A stretch of DNA of 64,000 bases. It comes from Panonychus citri. Lineage: Eukaryota; Arthropoda; Arachnida; Trombidiformes; Tetranychidae. Below the pieces are notes generated by a model. That model did no database searches and was not told the DNA's origin. It saw nothing but the letters and a program-made list of their open reading frames with translations. The stretch lies in assembly GCF_014898815.1 (NCBI RefSeq), contig NW_026515539.1, positions 1,798,001 to 1,862,000 of the forward strand, read 5' to 3'. Shown here in pieces: positions 33,501-46,554 of the stretch. The stretch's first letter is position 1; every line of letters starts with the position of its first letter. Both the position numbers and the translations under genes were made by a program.

Positions 33501-36500
33501 TTGAATCAAAATGATTACAAGAATGAGAATCATTGAAATAACAATGATAATGTGACAACAGGTAAAGTCAACGATAGTTAAAATTGATTGTAACTATTAT
33601 TATATAATTTGCCGTAGGATAAACAACAATTTGTTGAAAAATGATAAAAGTTAATTGTTAGTTTAATGGTAAACAAACAACAAACACAATCATTAGTATA
33701 TTTGTACAACAAATCACAATGAAAATCAGCTGATTTCAAATTATATTATCTTTTACCATTAAAACGGAAAAATTAAATCACCATTATGATAACAAATCAA
33801 TTGTAATCATTACAATTATAATAATTAGTCAATCAATTAAACTCGATAAATATAAAATTAACAAATATCTCTATCTATATGTATTGTATTATTTAACGAT
33901 AAAGATGATAACTTTGATTAAATGACCCATGGAAATGAAAAGTTGACCATTTAACTTTTATATAGAAATGGTGATAATGATGACCAATAGTAACTGAACC
34001 TTGACTTCAAAGGTCAGTTTAAAAGTTATCATCGACTTGACCATCAATATTATCAATCTAATAGTTTTCAATTTCAAATAATAAGTGAAATTTATTGATC
34101 GCTATTAAATATTGAGAACAACAATCAACTTGAATTTAATGTAAACCATTTGTTAGTTAATTTAACTTGTCAACTGAGTTTTTCCAATTTACAGTTAACT
34201 TTTTATTGGAAACTTTTTCCATCTTAATCATTTCCATCCTCATCACTTTGGGTGTGTCTCCCGAGGGAGTAAATGATCACCTTGGTGAGATTTTAATTTA
34301 CTTTTCATCATTTTGTTTTCTTCAAATAATCAATCAACAATTAGAGATTTAATGAAAATCATCTGATCAATTTAATTATCGTCATCAATTGTGATCATTT
34401 TATATTTCATGGTAATCGAGTTGATCAAGTTGATTAAACAGGAAGAGGAAATGTAAAGAAAAATTTTATTATCACCAAATCAAGTTGATTGAATATCTTT
34501 GATTGTGATTAACAATTCAGATCAAGTTAATCAACCGAAAATTGTTACAAGAATAATATTCAGTTTACAATTAAATTTGATTAATCATTTCAAGTTTAAT
34601 TGTTACAACTAATTACTAAATGTAATAATAATAAGCAAGATTGTTATTAAATTGAGAAAAACATTAATTGTAATCATAATTTTAATTAGATAAATTGATT
34701 TGATTAATTATTTTGTTTACATTGGGAAAAACATACACATAGAGATACAATTAATTTGATAAATTGTTATCTAAGTTAATCATAAATTTATTATCACATC
34801 AATCGTAATAATAACATAATAACAATTAATAATTTAACAATCAACCGATTCACAATTTAATAACATTAAGCAACATCATTTATTTTTCATATCAATTTGT
34901 TTTTTTAATTGTAACAGAAAAAGTTTCACATGAGGTTTAATTAATTAACCATTTAGTTGTTACCTTTAATCAAGCACAATTTAGATTCAATTATATGAAC
35001 AATATACTAATTATAAGCTTAATCAGGACTAATTAACTCAAGAAAACGAAATTTACCTTGATGAGAAATGATGAATAAGCAAATAGATTGTTGATTAATC
35101 GTAATTGATTTAATTGAACTTGAGAAAGAAAAAATTAATTCCATCATGAAATCTGAATAATCTCACCATTGAACATCTCAGAATTCAGAAGAAGTTCCTA
35201 ATGACCTGAGATCAATCAAATCTTCATAATGGTAACCATTTAACTCCCAATGAGGATGGAAAAGTTGCAAAAAGGAAAGTGGTTCCGTTTCCGTTTTCTT
35301 CCAGAAACAAACATCAACATTCATTCTGAATTTTTTGTTTTATTTCATGGATCATAAAAAACACAAAATCTACTGATTCATGTTCACCAATTGATTCATA
35401 TGATCAAATAATGATGATGATAAACAAAGTAATTGTTTTGCTGCTTGTCTGGACTCGCAACTACTTCCGGTCAGTTTGGTATCCCAAGTAAAAAAAAACT
35501 CCACTGACCAAATGTAATAATAATATAATGATTTACTCGATGTTATATTAACTCCTTAACGATCATTAGTTGATTAACATGTTGATTTATTTTCTCTGTT
35601 AATTTATTCAAGAAAAGAAGCAAAAAATCATTCATGATGACCACAAACACAGAAGACACACCCAGGGGGTCAAGAAGGGTCAATATATTATGATAAAAAG
35701 ATTGGAAATTAACTAAATGTTATTATTTGTTATTGTGAAATAATGAGGTGTAAAATACATTATTATTATTCCCTTTATCATCATTATCATCCTCATCTCC
35801 ATCCTCATCACCAACCATTGAAATTACTGTTATTTCATCTTGAAGCTGATGATGATGATGAGGATGATAACTTGTTTATCAATAAAGATGATAAAGGTTA
35901 ATAATAAAAAGCTAATCTATTTTAGCTTCTTACTTTTTTGTTTGATTATCTTCATCTTCATCCTCATCTTCACCATTGTTATCATCATTTACTATTGTGA
36001 TGAATACACAATCAGAATAAATTATTATCATTTTGTTATATTACATTTTCAAACCTATACCATTGGTTTATTATCATTATAATCATTTGATTCAATGGGA
36101 GTGTTGATGTTGATTTAGTTTGAGTTAGTTGATTGTTTTGTATTTACTGTTTGTTGGTTAAATAAATCAGTTTCAAGGATCATTAAGATTCGCTTGTTTA
36201 TTTTGTTGGGATGATGATCATCAAGAAGATGAGTCAAGTGATGATGATAACGGTAAATTTATTATCTGATTTATGAATGACTTTTTTTTCACAACTTTTA
36301 ATGCCACTCTTGAGGTTAATTGATTGTCATTGATTGTTATTTAATCTTACTAATCATCGATTGATAAATTTGTTTATCATGGTTAATCATTATCATGTTT
36401 TAACTAATTTTTTGGTTCTTCATTTAATAGTTTATTCAACAATTAATATCATCTAAAACTCATTTACAATTTAATATCTGACTCGAAATTTGGTTAAGTT

Positions 36501-39500
36501 GATCAATTGATCTTGTGTATTGTTAATTAGTTTCAAGTAAAACAAACTTTGAATTGGATAATTTTTTTAATCAACAATCAAATAAAAGGTTATGATAAAA
36601 AATTATCCAATTCACAATATCCACACAATTAATGAATTGATACAAATAATGATGATAATGATGATTAGTAGTAATTGAGTTTCTTAATAGTTTAACTGAA
36701 TCTTTGATTATATTTATTATCTTGATCATCCAATGATTACCAATTCCTCGATATCATCTCTCATGAGAAATCATTAAATAAGATCTTATCTTTATCAGAA
36801 TGACCATGATGATGGTCATCATGAACATACTCACATATATTCATCTATAATCACTGGTCAATGATAATAATCATTATCCTTCAATATCTAAGCTTTTATG
36901 GTCATGAAAGTGTAACTATTATTATTATTATTTTACATATAATAAGAAATACGATTATCATTATCAATTTACCGTTAACCTTATAAATTGGATCAACAAT
37001 TTCGCCAAAGAATCTGAATCGATTTCATGAAGAGAAAAACTCAGGACTGAACTTTCAATACAATTCCCATGATTTAAAAATTAGCTAAGTTGAAAACAAT
37101 ATCAATTGTGATAACTAATTGTTGAATAAATGATGTTGGATTATCATATAAACACAATGTTAATCCACCAGTGAGTTTATCATGAAATCAAATGAAGAGA
37201 TGAAAAAGTTTTTCTTATGATAATTAATTAAATTGTTTCCATCAATGATCAACATTAACAAATTTCCCAATCCTCATTGATCTGTTAACAGAATTACAAC
37301 TAATCATAATATTATCTGATAGAAAACTTATTCATTCATAATAATAAAAAACTAACTGTTTTTTATCATCCTCATCCTCATCCTCATCCTCATCCTCATC
37401 TCACCTTATCATCTTCATCATCTACTGTTTGACTCCCATAGGAATTTAAGGTTCCATGTTAACCTCATCATCATCTTGAAACTATCGATTCAATTTAGCT
37501 TTTTTCTTCTTCCTCTCATCTTCTTTATTTTCTTCCTCATCATCATTATCATCATCTTTATCCACAAATTGGATTTTCCATCAACGACCCAAATATCATC
37601 TTCATCCTCATCCTCATCCTCATCTTCATCTTCATCATGATTATGCGAGATAATCACATAACTGACACACACTCAATTGAGATATAATCGTAATCATTTT
37701 AGTTATGATGATTATTTGAGTTAATAAAAGTTTCTCGTGTTAATGAAGTTAATTGTTGATTAAGGAGACAACAGAAAAAAAATTGAATCAAATTGACACA
37801 ATGATGATAATAAATTACATTTGCATATAACAGATCAGAGATGATTAAATTGATTGTAAGATGAGGATATAATAATATACATGTATGAAAACAATAATAT
37901 GTAAATTAAATACTTTTATCAATGGTGATTATTAGATTAATCAAAATGTTGACAATCTACATCATGTAATTTATTGATTGTTAATAATATTGAACAAGAT
38001 TGTAATTTGATTCACCGCCACCGATGATAAATTTAGTGTACATGAAATTTAATTGTTTTCATAATTTCAATTCAAGATTGAATTCATTGTTAACAATTAA
38101 CTGTTGTTCACATTTGATTTAATATATTCATGATCATTTGAAAATTGAGTCAATATATTACAATTACCTTGAGGGCAAATAATAATACAAATTGTTAGTC
38201 TAATTGTAATAATAATTTAATGATGTGCTAACAATCAAATCAATTAAAACATTGATAAACACAATCTTTAATCATTGTATTTCAATAATCAGTTGAATCA
38301 AATTGATTATTGAGTCACAATTAGTATTGTGAATATCATTTTGATTTTAACAATTAGGGATAATTATTATACCCTGAGGGTAAATATGACAGAGAAAAAT
38401 AAATTATTATTATCAAGCAATTTACCTTAATCATTAATACACTCGAGTAGTAAAATAAATACCATTGGTAAGTTAGTTTTAATTGTCGAGTTAATTGTTG
38501 ACCTCATTTTGGATCGATTAATCTGATTGTAATCTAACAATTGATTAATTTAATTTCTCAATTATTAGTATTGATTGTTTACTGTTTTTTTTCAACCTTC
38601 TTTTTAATTCTAATTGATCAAATTTATATCTCCATCTAACTGTTAATTTAATTTGATTTGATCAGTTTAATAAACCTGACATGAATTGCAATTGAATTGA
38701 ATTAATTTTCTTACTCGTTAATCAATGTACTATTATCGTTGGATTGGCTTTAACAATTTACTAATTAGATTGATGATTAAGGTGAAAAACAGGCAAGAAG
38801 GTTGATTGTTGTAGACTCGAATCAAATTGTGATGAAAGATAATTAAATTAATCCAATTGAAATAATAATAATATAAGAAAACCTTTTTATCTTGTTAAAC
38901 GAATCATTTTAATCATCATAATGATTAACCGTAAAGGTTAATTGTTAATTCTGGTCTCGTATTGATAATTGTGATAATTAATTGAATTTATATTGTAACA
39001 GTGCCAGCATAAAATCAGTTAATCAAAACATAATCAACGATTATTATATTTAAAAGAATCAGCAATTGAACCAAGTAATTGATTGTGATGATTAAAAGTT
39101 AGACTAAAAATCAGTGACAATCAACGATGAAATTATTAAATGATAATGATTAAATTAACACTTATATAGATTAAATTATTATTATTATTGATTGGGTGTG
39201 CTAATAATTAGATAATTAATCAGTGACAATTAGATAATGATGATGAGAATGATGAGAAAAATTAACTCTTAGCTTAAGATTATGATGATATTTACCTTAC
39301 AAAGGTAATCAAGTTAATTAACAATTGAAGAGATGATAATGATTAAGGGAAAAAAGAGAGTTAATTGTATTAACTTGAAAGAGAATTAGTTAATCTAATT
39401 GTAACAATTATCGAAGACAAAATCATCATATTAATGATATTTACTCAATTATATTTACTTGTTGGTTCATCAACATGAACAATTTAAACTCATTTGGTTA

Positions 39501-41098
39501 TGATAATTTAAATTAACAACCCAACGGAAAAGATGATTAACTAATAGTTAATTTAGTTATCCTATTTTTTATACAATTAATGAGACAAGTTAATTGTTAA
39601 TCACCAACACTAATGATTAAACAAAACATGATTGAAACAATAATGTTATTATAATTGTCTTCTAATAAATTGTTAAGTAGGTTGATGAACGGAAAACGAG
39701 GTGAAGTAAATTAAGTTGAATTATTATTATTAGTATTCAATTTTGATTGTTAATTGTGAAAAATTGATGATAATCATACACACATTAATATTTAGTAAAT
39801 TATTGAGGTAATTTAATTTGATCAAAACCAAATTAGCTCAAGGAAACAAATTGTTCAAATTCCCAATAGGAATCAACATGGAAAAGAAGCAAAAAAATTA
39901 GTTAATTATTTTTACCTTATTCAATTTTTTTCTTACTCAATTGTTTTACTACTTGTTAATCAATTGGGAATTAAACTTGATCATCATTATAATTATGTAA
40001 TTGTTGGATTAGTGTTATATTGTTTGTTTGTTTTGTTAATTGTTACAATCTCAAGATCATATTTAATCAAAGTAACTTTCAATCAAACAAAGTTTCAGAC
40101 ATTGACATTGATAATGTTTCCTTAATCATTATCATGGTTAAGTTAATGCACTTTAATCTGTCAAAAATATTGAATTAACTTAATTATCTTAATTCAAAGG
40201 TATATTGATAATTGAATCGATGATAAATTGAAACAAAAATTATAACAAACAAAACAAAACCAATCAATCTAATTGATTAGTTGATCAGGGTTAACAAAAC
40301 CAAAGAGCAATGGATTAATTTTGTCTCTCTAACGTTTCCTTTAATGATTAACTTGATTAACACGATAATTAGATTGATATGTTATTAGAATGATCAATTT
40401 TTATTTTACCAAATTAAACAATAATCAATCAACAGCCAATAAATTATTATCATGAATCAATATAACCGTAAAATAGATGATTAACTTTTTTTACCGCCTT
40501 TTGCTTTTGCCTCAGTACTTAAACCAACATAACTAATGTATTCTAATCAAATTAACTGATTGTTAGAATCAAATTGTGATTATATGAATTAACTAGTCAA
40601 CCTTTTGATTGTACTTTAATTCAAATGAAGGAGGTGATGGAATATCAGTTGGAAGCCGAAACATTAGATACAATGAATGACCCGCGAATTCACCTCGAAA
40701 CCGTTGAATTGAACTTATTGTCTTTCGACACACTTCATCTCGAACATTTTAATTCAATCAAATGATAAGCACTTGATAGAGGAATATACAAGTAGTATTA
40801 ATATGTATAGACTTTGATATTGAGTTTTTTTATTCTATTGAAATATTTACACAAAGAGAATAATAGAGGGAGAGTAAAAAATGTGACATATAACATGCAG
40901 TTACAGATTATTGGGCCATTTCCTAATGCTTTTTCTAGGAATTATTGTAGCATCCACGTGTTAGTCTATAGAACTTCATACATCACTTTGATAAGAGTTT
41001 GATTGTAAAAAACAATCTCCTTTGAAGAATAATGAGTTTTACCTCTTTGACATTGGCGAGAAGTTTATGTGGATTGCTATTCAATAGAAATTAGATTA
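30552..41098. other. 10.5 kb AT-rich interval without visible genes
   Basis: No convincing coding region on either strand. It is dominated by TAATT/AATTG-type sequence with poly-A and poly-T tracts. Simple repeats include (CT)n at 33283-33306, (TCATCC)n at 37365-37400 and again near 37597-37638. It lies between drgx and the mucin-like gene and may hold drgx control elements, but nothing in the sequence alone shows this. Confidence 0.5.
37365..37400 (+). repeat. (TCATCC)n hexanucleotide repeat
   Basis: Six-base units alternating TCATCC. A related, less regular tract of TCATCC and TCATCT units lies at about 37597-37638. Confidence 0.85.
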
Positions 41099-41311
41099 TT
41101 AGTCGTACCTGTTGACTTTGTTCTGTAGAGTCAGTTGATTGGCTCTTTGGGAGATGTTCACTGGATTGAAGTCACACAATATTTGTTTGTATATTCTATT
41201 GAGTGTCGATGGTAGATATATTTTCAGACAGAAAGAAGATTTTATTGTTTTTGACGTTTGTAAAATGGAACTGATATCCGAACTATCGAGACATGTTAAC
41301 ATAGAGGTGAG

Positions 41312-44091
41312 TCATTGAGTTGTCAACTTTGTTGCACCGAAATTCAAAAAGTTTATCGAGCTATTGAGAATCTGAGTGGTCATGTTACTGCTAGTATTGA
41401 TTTCTGTGGTTGTGCGAGCAGGAGCAGCTATTTCAAAACTCGAACTGATTGACGAGCTGGTAGCTTCTAGATTTTTAACGAGGGTTAATTGAGTTTTTAC
41501 TTTGAAATCGAAGCTTTGGACGAGCTGGTGGGATTGAGACTCGGTGTACCAGTAGATTGAGTCGTCGTCTCTGAAATCGAAGCTTTGGACGAGCTGGTGG
41601 GATTGAGACTCGTACCAGTAGATTGAGTCGTCGTCTCTGAAATCGAAGCTTGACGAGCTGGTGGATTGAGACTGTGTACCAGTAGATTGAGTCGTCGTCT
41701 TGAAATCGAAGCTTGGACGAGCTGGTGGGATTGAGACTGGTGTGGCAGTAGATCGTCGTCTCTGAAATCGAAGCTTTGGACGAGTCAGGATTGAGACTGT
41801 GTACCAGATTGTCGTTGTCTTGAAATCAAGCTTTGGACGAGCTGTGGGATGAGACTGCAATTAGAGATTGAACCGTCGTCTTGAAATCGAAGCTTTGGAC
41901 GAGCTGGTGGGATTGAGACTCGGTGTGGCAGTAGATTGAGTCGTCGTCTCTGAAATCGAAGCTTTGGACGAGCTGGTGGGATTGAGACTCGGTGTACCAG
42001 TAGATTGAGTCGTCGTCTCTGAAATCGAAGCTTTGGACGAGCTGATGAGATTGAGACTCGGTGTACCAGTAGATTGAGTCGTTGTCTCTGAAATCGAAGC
42101 TTTGGACGAGCTGGTGGGATTGAGACTCGATGTACCAGTAGATTGAGTCGTTGTCTCTGAAATCGAAGCTTTGGACGAGCTGGTGGGATTGAGACTCGGT
42201 GTAGCAGTAGATTGAGTCGTCGTCTCTGAAATCGAAGCTTTGGACGAGCTGGTGGGATTGAGACTCGGTGTACCAGTAGATTGAGTCGTTGTCTCTGAAA
42301 TCGAAGCTGACGATGGTGAGATTGAGACTCGGTACCAGTAGATTGAGTCGTTGTCTCTGAAATCGAAGCTTTGGACGAGCTGTGGGATTGAGACTCGGTG
42401 TCAGTAGATTGAGCGTCGTCTCTGAATCGAAGCTGGACGAGCTGGTGGGATTGACTGTGTGGCAGATTGTTCTGAAATCGAAGCTTGGAGCTGGTGGATT
42501 GAGACTGATGTACCAGTAGATTGAGTCGTTGTCTCTGAAATCGAAGCTTTGGACGAGCTGGTGGGATTGAGAGACTCGTGGCAGTAGATTGAGTCGTCTC
42601 TGAATCGAAGCTTTGGACGAGCTGGTGGATTGAGACTCGTGTACCAGTAGATTGAGTCGTTGTCTCTGAAATCGAAGCTTTGGACGCTGAGATTGAGACC
42701 GGTGTACCAGATTGAGTCGTCGTCTCGAAATCGAAGCTTGGACGAGCTGGTTGGATTGAGACCGTACCAGTAGATTGAGTCGTTGTTCTGAAATCGAAGC
42801 TTTGGACGAGCTGTTGGGATTGGGACTCGGTGGCAGTAGATTGAGTCGTTGTCTCTGAAACGAAGCTTTTGACGAGCTGGTGGGATTGAGACTCAATTAG
42901 CAGATTGAGTCGTCGTCTCTGAAATCGAAGCTGGACGAGCTGGTGGGATTGAGACCTGTGTCCAGTAGATTGAGTCGTCGTCTCTGAAATCAGTTTCTGA
43001 CGAGCTGCTGTGGGATTGAGACTCGGTACCAGTAGATTGAGTCGTTAGTTCTGAAATCGAAGCTTTGGACGAGCTGATGAGATTGAGACTCGGTGTACCA
43101 GTAGATTGAGTCGTCGTCTCTGAAATCGAAGCTTGGACGAGCTGTGGGATTGAGACTCGGTGGCAGTGATTGAGTCGTCTCTGAAATCGGTTGGACGAGC
43201 TGGTGATTGAGACCGGTGTACCAGTAGATTGAGTCGTTGTCTCTGAAATCGAAGCTTTGGACGAGCTGGTGGGATTGAGACTCGGTGTACCAGTAGATTG
43301 AGTCGTCGTCTCTGAAATCGAAGCTTTGGACGAGCTGGTGGGATTGAGACTCGGTGTGGCAGTAGATTGAGTCGTCGTCTCTGAAATCGAAGCTTTGGAC
43401 GAGCTGGTGGGATTGAGACTCGGTGTACCAGTAGATTGAGTCGTTGTCTCTGAAATCGAAGCTTTGGACGAGCTGGTGGGATTGAGACTCGGTGTACCAG
43501 TAGTTTTTGATTGTGTTTCCTGAGAAGGAGCGTCATCAGCACAATCGTACATTCGATCATTAAACCCATATAAACAATCTTCCTTGAAATCCAAAATGAT
43601 TCGAGATTGAATTCTTTCCTTGATATCCAGCTATCGAAACATCGACAACTAATCGAGTTCGAGGATACATAGAAAATGGAATAGCAATTTGTTTGACTCG
43701 ATAGCTTTCAACTAAATTGCCATTATTTACTAATAATTGTTGATCCTGAAAACAAAATCTCACTCGTAATCATCCGATTGAACCATAACAATTAAATAGA
43801 CAAAACCAGGTTGATTCGTTGAGTAGCGCATCATTAAACAAAATGGCGATGGTCCAGCAGGAGGCTCAAGAACTTGACTGAAAATCGTCCAGAAACACGT
43901 TGAAAACTAGTTGATTGGGAAATACTGAGTGACCAGGAATCATCGGCACCATTGTTAGGTCGATAAACAAATGAGGTGAAATATGAATCATTAGCAAATT
44001 GCAAATGACAACGATTCCCCATGAAATTGCAAACGTTTGCTGCTGATGCAACAATTAAGTAACTAAAAACAATCAATCTAATTGAAATCAT
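41312..44091 (-). CDS. Secreted MAM-like protein with mucin-type repeats (frame broken)
   Basis: On the minus strand ATG 44091 opens a signal peptide (MISIRLIVFSYLIVASA) followed by CNFMGNRCHLQFAND, SFVYRPNNGADDSWSL, then GPSPFCLMMRYSTNQPGFVYL, VNNGNLVESYRVKQI and SRIILDFKEDCLYG, in the order of a MAM domain. The pieces lie in different frames, with shifts near 43875, 43765 and 43620. About thirty copies of a 23-residue Ser/Thr-rich repeat follow, then a Ser/Thr-rich tail (TTTEINTSSNMTTQ) ending at 41312; a further open piece at 41302-41099 may be the next part. Such proteins are secreted or surface-anchored and heavily O-glycosylated. Whether the frame breaks are real or assembly errors cannot be told from sequence. 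I do not recognise a named gene. Confidence 0.55.
41498..43503 (-). repeat. 69-base minisatellite coding for 23-residue Ser/Thr-rich repeat
   Basis: The intact unit is 69 bases, for example three successive units starting near 43261, 43330 and 43399, and encodes SETTTQSTGTPS followed by LNPTSSSKASI on the minus strand. About thirty units are present. Units near 43230-43500 and 41880-42300 are nearly perfect, whereas others carry one or more small deletions that change the frame. The opposite strand has stops in every unit, so only the minus strand can be coding. Confidence 0.9.
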
Positions 44092-44118
44092 TTTCAATAC
44101 TAAATTGTAGTAATACAC

Positions 44119-44778
44119 AAGACTAAAGTGTCTTTAACTTGATCAATTTACGGAAACGGAATAAGTTCATTGTCAACAATGTTTTCATAATTAAAAACAA
44201 GTCTATGGAATCTGAGAGCTATTTGATTATCTGAATCAACTAATTAACTAGATGATGATTAAGTTTTGTATTATCTTTAACACTTATTTGACTTGAAGTG
44301 CTTTTTGATTTATTGTAACTTTTTGTCAATTCAAGCAATTAAAGGGTTAATCGTTGTCTCTAAAGGCTAATGATAAATGTTGATTAATCTGATTAATGAA
44401 ATTCAATCAAGAGGCAAAATGATTAAAATAAATTTTCTCAACTTGTGTTTAGGTTATAAAATTAATTGCAAGAATGATTAATTGATTGAAATTAATTAGA
44501 CCACATGGAGATTTTAAAGTGTGTCAATCAAATACGAAGATTTTTAATAAAAAATAGATTTACAAACTTTTGTCGATTAATCAAGTTGATTGTTGGTTTG
44601 ATTGGGAAGAGAAGGAAATATTTATATACCCCTGCTAATGAAGAAGAGAAATTGATTACTGAATTTCTTGATCAGCAGTTGATTTGAATTAATATTTATA
44701 ATAATAAATCACCGACATAATTTACAAGTAGGAAGGAAAAACTATAACCGGTGATGATGTGACGAAAAAAAAATCATT
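44119..44778. other. Spacer between mucin-like gene and Spindly-like gene
   Basis: AT-rich with no recognisable gene; a short plus-strand open frame at 44505-44687 has no family features. It should contain the promoter of the MAM-like gene and the 3' UTR of the coiled-coil gene. Confidence 0.5.
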
Positions 44779-46554
44779 TCAATTGAATGAAATTGTGAAA
44801 GCTTCAGCTTTGGGTCTTGATGGTCTTTCGTGTTGATTTGATCCTTGTCTGATTGCCGATTCAGAGACGTTGATATCCTGCATCTCAACAGGATACGAGG
44901 ACTTTAAATGGGGTCGACAGAGGGAATTGCGACCTTGAAGGATACTGAGACGTTTGAATGGATCTTCGGGATCGGGTAAGAGACATCGGCCGCTTTTCAG
45001 ATCCTCAAGGTTCCTTGGATCCATGAATTCACCCTCTTCATCCGCCATAGGAAGTGATCGACCTGTTCCTGGGGGGAGAGGACGTCGTTTTTTGCTCATA
45101 TCATGGAAAGAGGAGCGAGTTGAACTACATGATGAGATGGATGATGAAGCATAGTGAGAGGAAGGAGCAGATTTTTTAACAGTTTTAGGGAAAATTGGTG
45201 TACTCATGGTGAAGGTTTCATTATGTTTAATTCTGTTCTGATTGTTTATTGTAGAGTTTGAGAGTTGATGAGGGTTATTGTTATTGTTCTTGCTGTTGAT
45301 TGTCATTGTTGAAGATGATGATGATGCTGATGAAATTGATGAAGGTGGAGGTGGAGGAGGAGGCATTATAACTGATTGAGAAAGTTTTATTTGCTCCATT
45401 TGTAACATTTTCTCTAGATGTCGATTCTCATCGGCATATCTTTCCTTGGTTCGTCTTTCCATCATAAAAGATTCATCCAACAGTTTAACTTCACTTTCGA
45501 GAACAGAATTTTGTTGAGAAAGTTCCCGAACTTTGGCTTCGAGGCCATTACACAATTTGGTAAGTTCACCATTTCGTGTGATTAAATCATTACATGTTTT
45601 CCTTAATGAAGTTAATTCTTTCTCCCAATGAGCTGATTTCTGTTCCAACTTTTTAATCTGTTCGGCGGACCTTCTTTTATCCGCTTCTCTTTTAGAAATA
45701 CAGTTTTTGAGATCACGATAAGAGTCACTTAAACGACTTTTAGTGAGAATTAATTGAGCATTCAAAGTTTCCACTTCTTGTTGTAAACGGTCCATACTGA
45801 GAACCTTAGGTTTCAATTCATCAAGTTCGTTCTTCATTTTCTCATTCGAAATTTTAACTTTCTCTAATTCCTCTTCTTGATCTTTCAACATAATTTCGGT
45901 GAAAAGAGACACTGGTTCAGCATCTAAAGCGGGCATTTCCACACCGAGAGGAATAAACTGTCCAGATTCATTTAGTAAATCCTCTTTTCTTTGCTCTTTA
46001 ATGGCTTCCAATGCTTTTTGAAGTTCTTCATTCTCCATGGATGTGGCTTGATACCTTTGCGATAAATCTTCATATTTAGCTTTCAAATCAGTATAATCAA
46101 CAAATTCTCTGGCGATATTTTCCATGTCCTTCATGGCTCCTTCAAATTTAACACTTAATTCTTGATTACTGGCCCAAGAGCATCGAAGCTCCTCTTCCAA
46201 ATCTCTAACTTGAGTTTGGGCGAATTTTAAATCACTAAAAATAGATTCTTGTTTCACTTTGAGCACTTCAAATTCACTTTTTAGTTTGTCATGAACATCC
46301 AAGCTAACCATATTAGCCATCTCGTCATTTTGTGAATGGACCCTTTTCTTAGCCATATCCAGCTCTTCTCGAAGTTTTTTAATAATAGAATCCTTACTTT
46401 TAACTTCAAGTTCCATATCATCTGCTCGAGCTCTTTCATTGTTGAGCTTCTTTCTAATATCCATAAGTTCACGGCTAATATGATACTCTTTGTTATTTTG
46501 AGATTGAGACCGATTCCGGTCTCGCAATGGCGTCTTAATGATCGGTGTGCTCAT
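44779..46554 (-). CDS. Spindly-like coiled-coil protein
   Basis: A single exon of 591 residues starting at ATG 46554. Residues about 20-200 and 225-400 are long heptad-rich coiled coils separated by a short break. The break contains EPVSLFTEI (216-221 SLFTEI), which fits the LFxE Spindly motif by which dynein adaptors contact the dynactin pointed end. A poly-Pro run (PPPPPPP) and a Ser/Asn-rich linker follow, then a C-terminal block KRRPLPPGTGRSLPMADEEG and DPFKRLSIL. Coiled coil, Spindly motif, coiled coil is the layout of Spindly, which recruits dynein to kinetochores; I did not find a clear CC1 box, and BICD/HAP1/TRAK-type adaptors share the motif. The assignment is inference from one motif and layout. 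It lies in the same direction as nardilysin upstream. Confidence 0.5.
   Translation of the reverse strand: MSTPIIKTPLRDRNRSQSQNNKEYHISRELMDIRKKLNNERARADDMELEVKSKDSIIKKLREELDMAKKRVHSQNDEMANMVSLDVHDKLKSEFEVLKVKQESIFSDLKFAQTQVRDLEEELRCSWASNQELSVKFEGAMKDMENIAREFVDYTDLKAKYEDLSQRYQATSMENEELQKALEAIKEQRKEDLLNESGQFIPLGVEMPALDAEPVSLFTEIMLKDQEEELEKVKISNEKMKNELDELKPKVLSMDRLQQEVETLNAQLILTKSRLSDSYRDLKNCISKREADKRRSAEQIKKLEQKSAHWEKELTSLRKTCNDLITRNGELTKLCNGLEAKVRELSQQNSVLESEVKLLDESFMMERRTKERYADENRHLEKMLQMEQIKLSQSVIMPPPPPPPSSISSASSSSSTMTINSKNNNNNPHQLSNSTINNQNRIKHNETFTMSTPIFPKTVKKSAPSSHYASSSISSCSSTRSSFHDMSKKRRPLPPGTGRSLPMADEEGEFMDPRNLEDLKSGRCLLPDPEDPFKRLSILQGRNSLCRPHLKSSYPVEMQDINVSESAIRQGSNQHERPSRPKAEAFTISFN

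Noticed and set aside
34167..34352. Plus-strand hydrophobic open frame in the gene-free interval
   Set aside because: Composition-driven, short, with no supporting signals.
36801..36818. Perfect hairpin TGACCAT...ATGGTCA
   Set aside because: A single 7-bp stem in low-complexity GAT/ATC sequence; no neighbouring feature gives it meaning.
40267..40280. TAATTGATTA palindromic homeodomain site near 40272
   Set aside because: Such words are expected often in DNA this rich in TAAT/ATTA; no clustering could be shown by eye.
41498..43503. Regular repeats that might suggest a CRISPR array
   Set aside because: Units are contiguous without unique spacers and encode a peptide repeat in a eukaryotic genome; it is a coding minisatellite.
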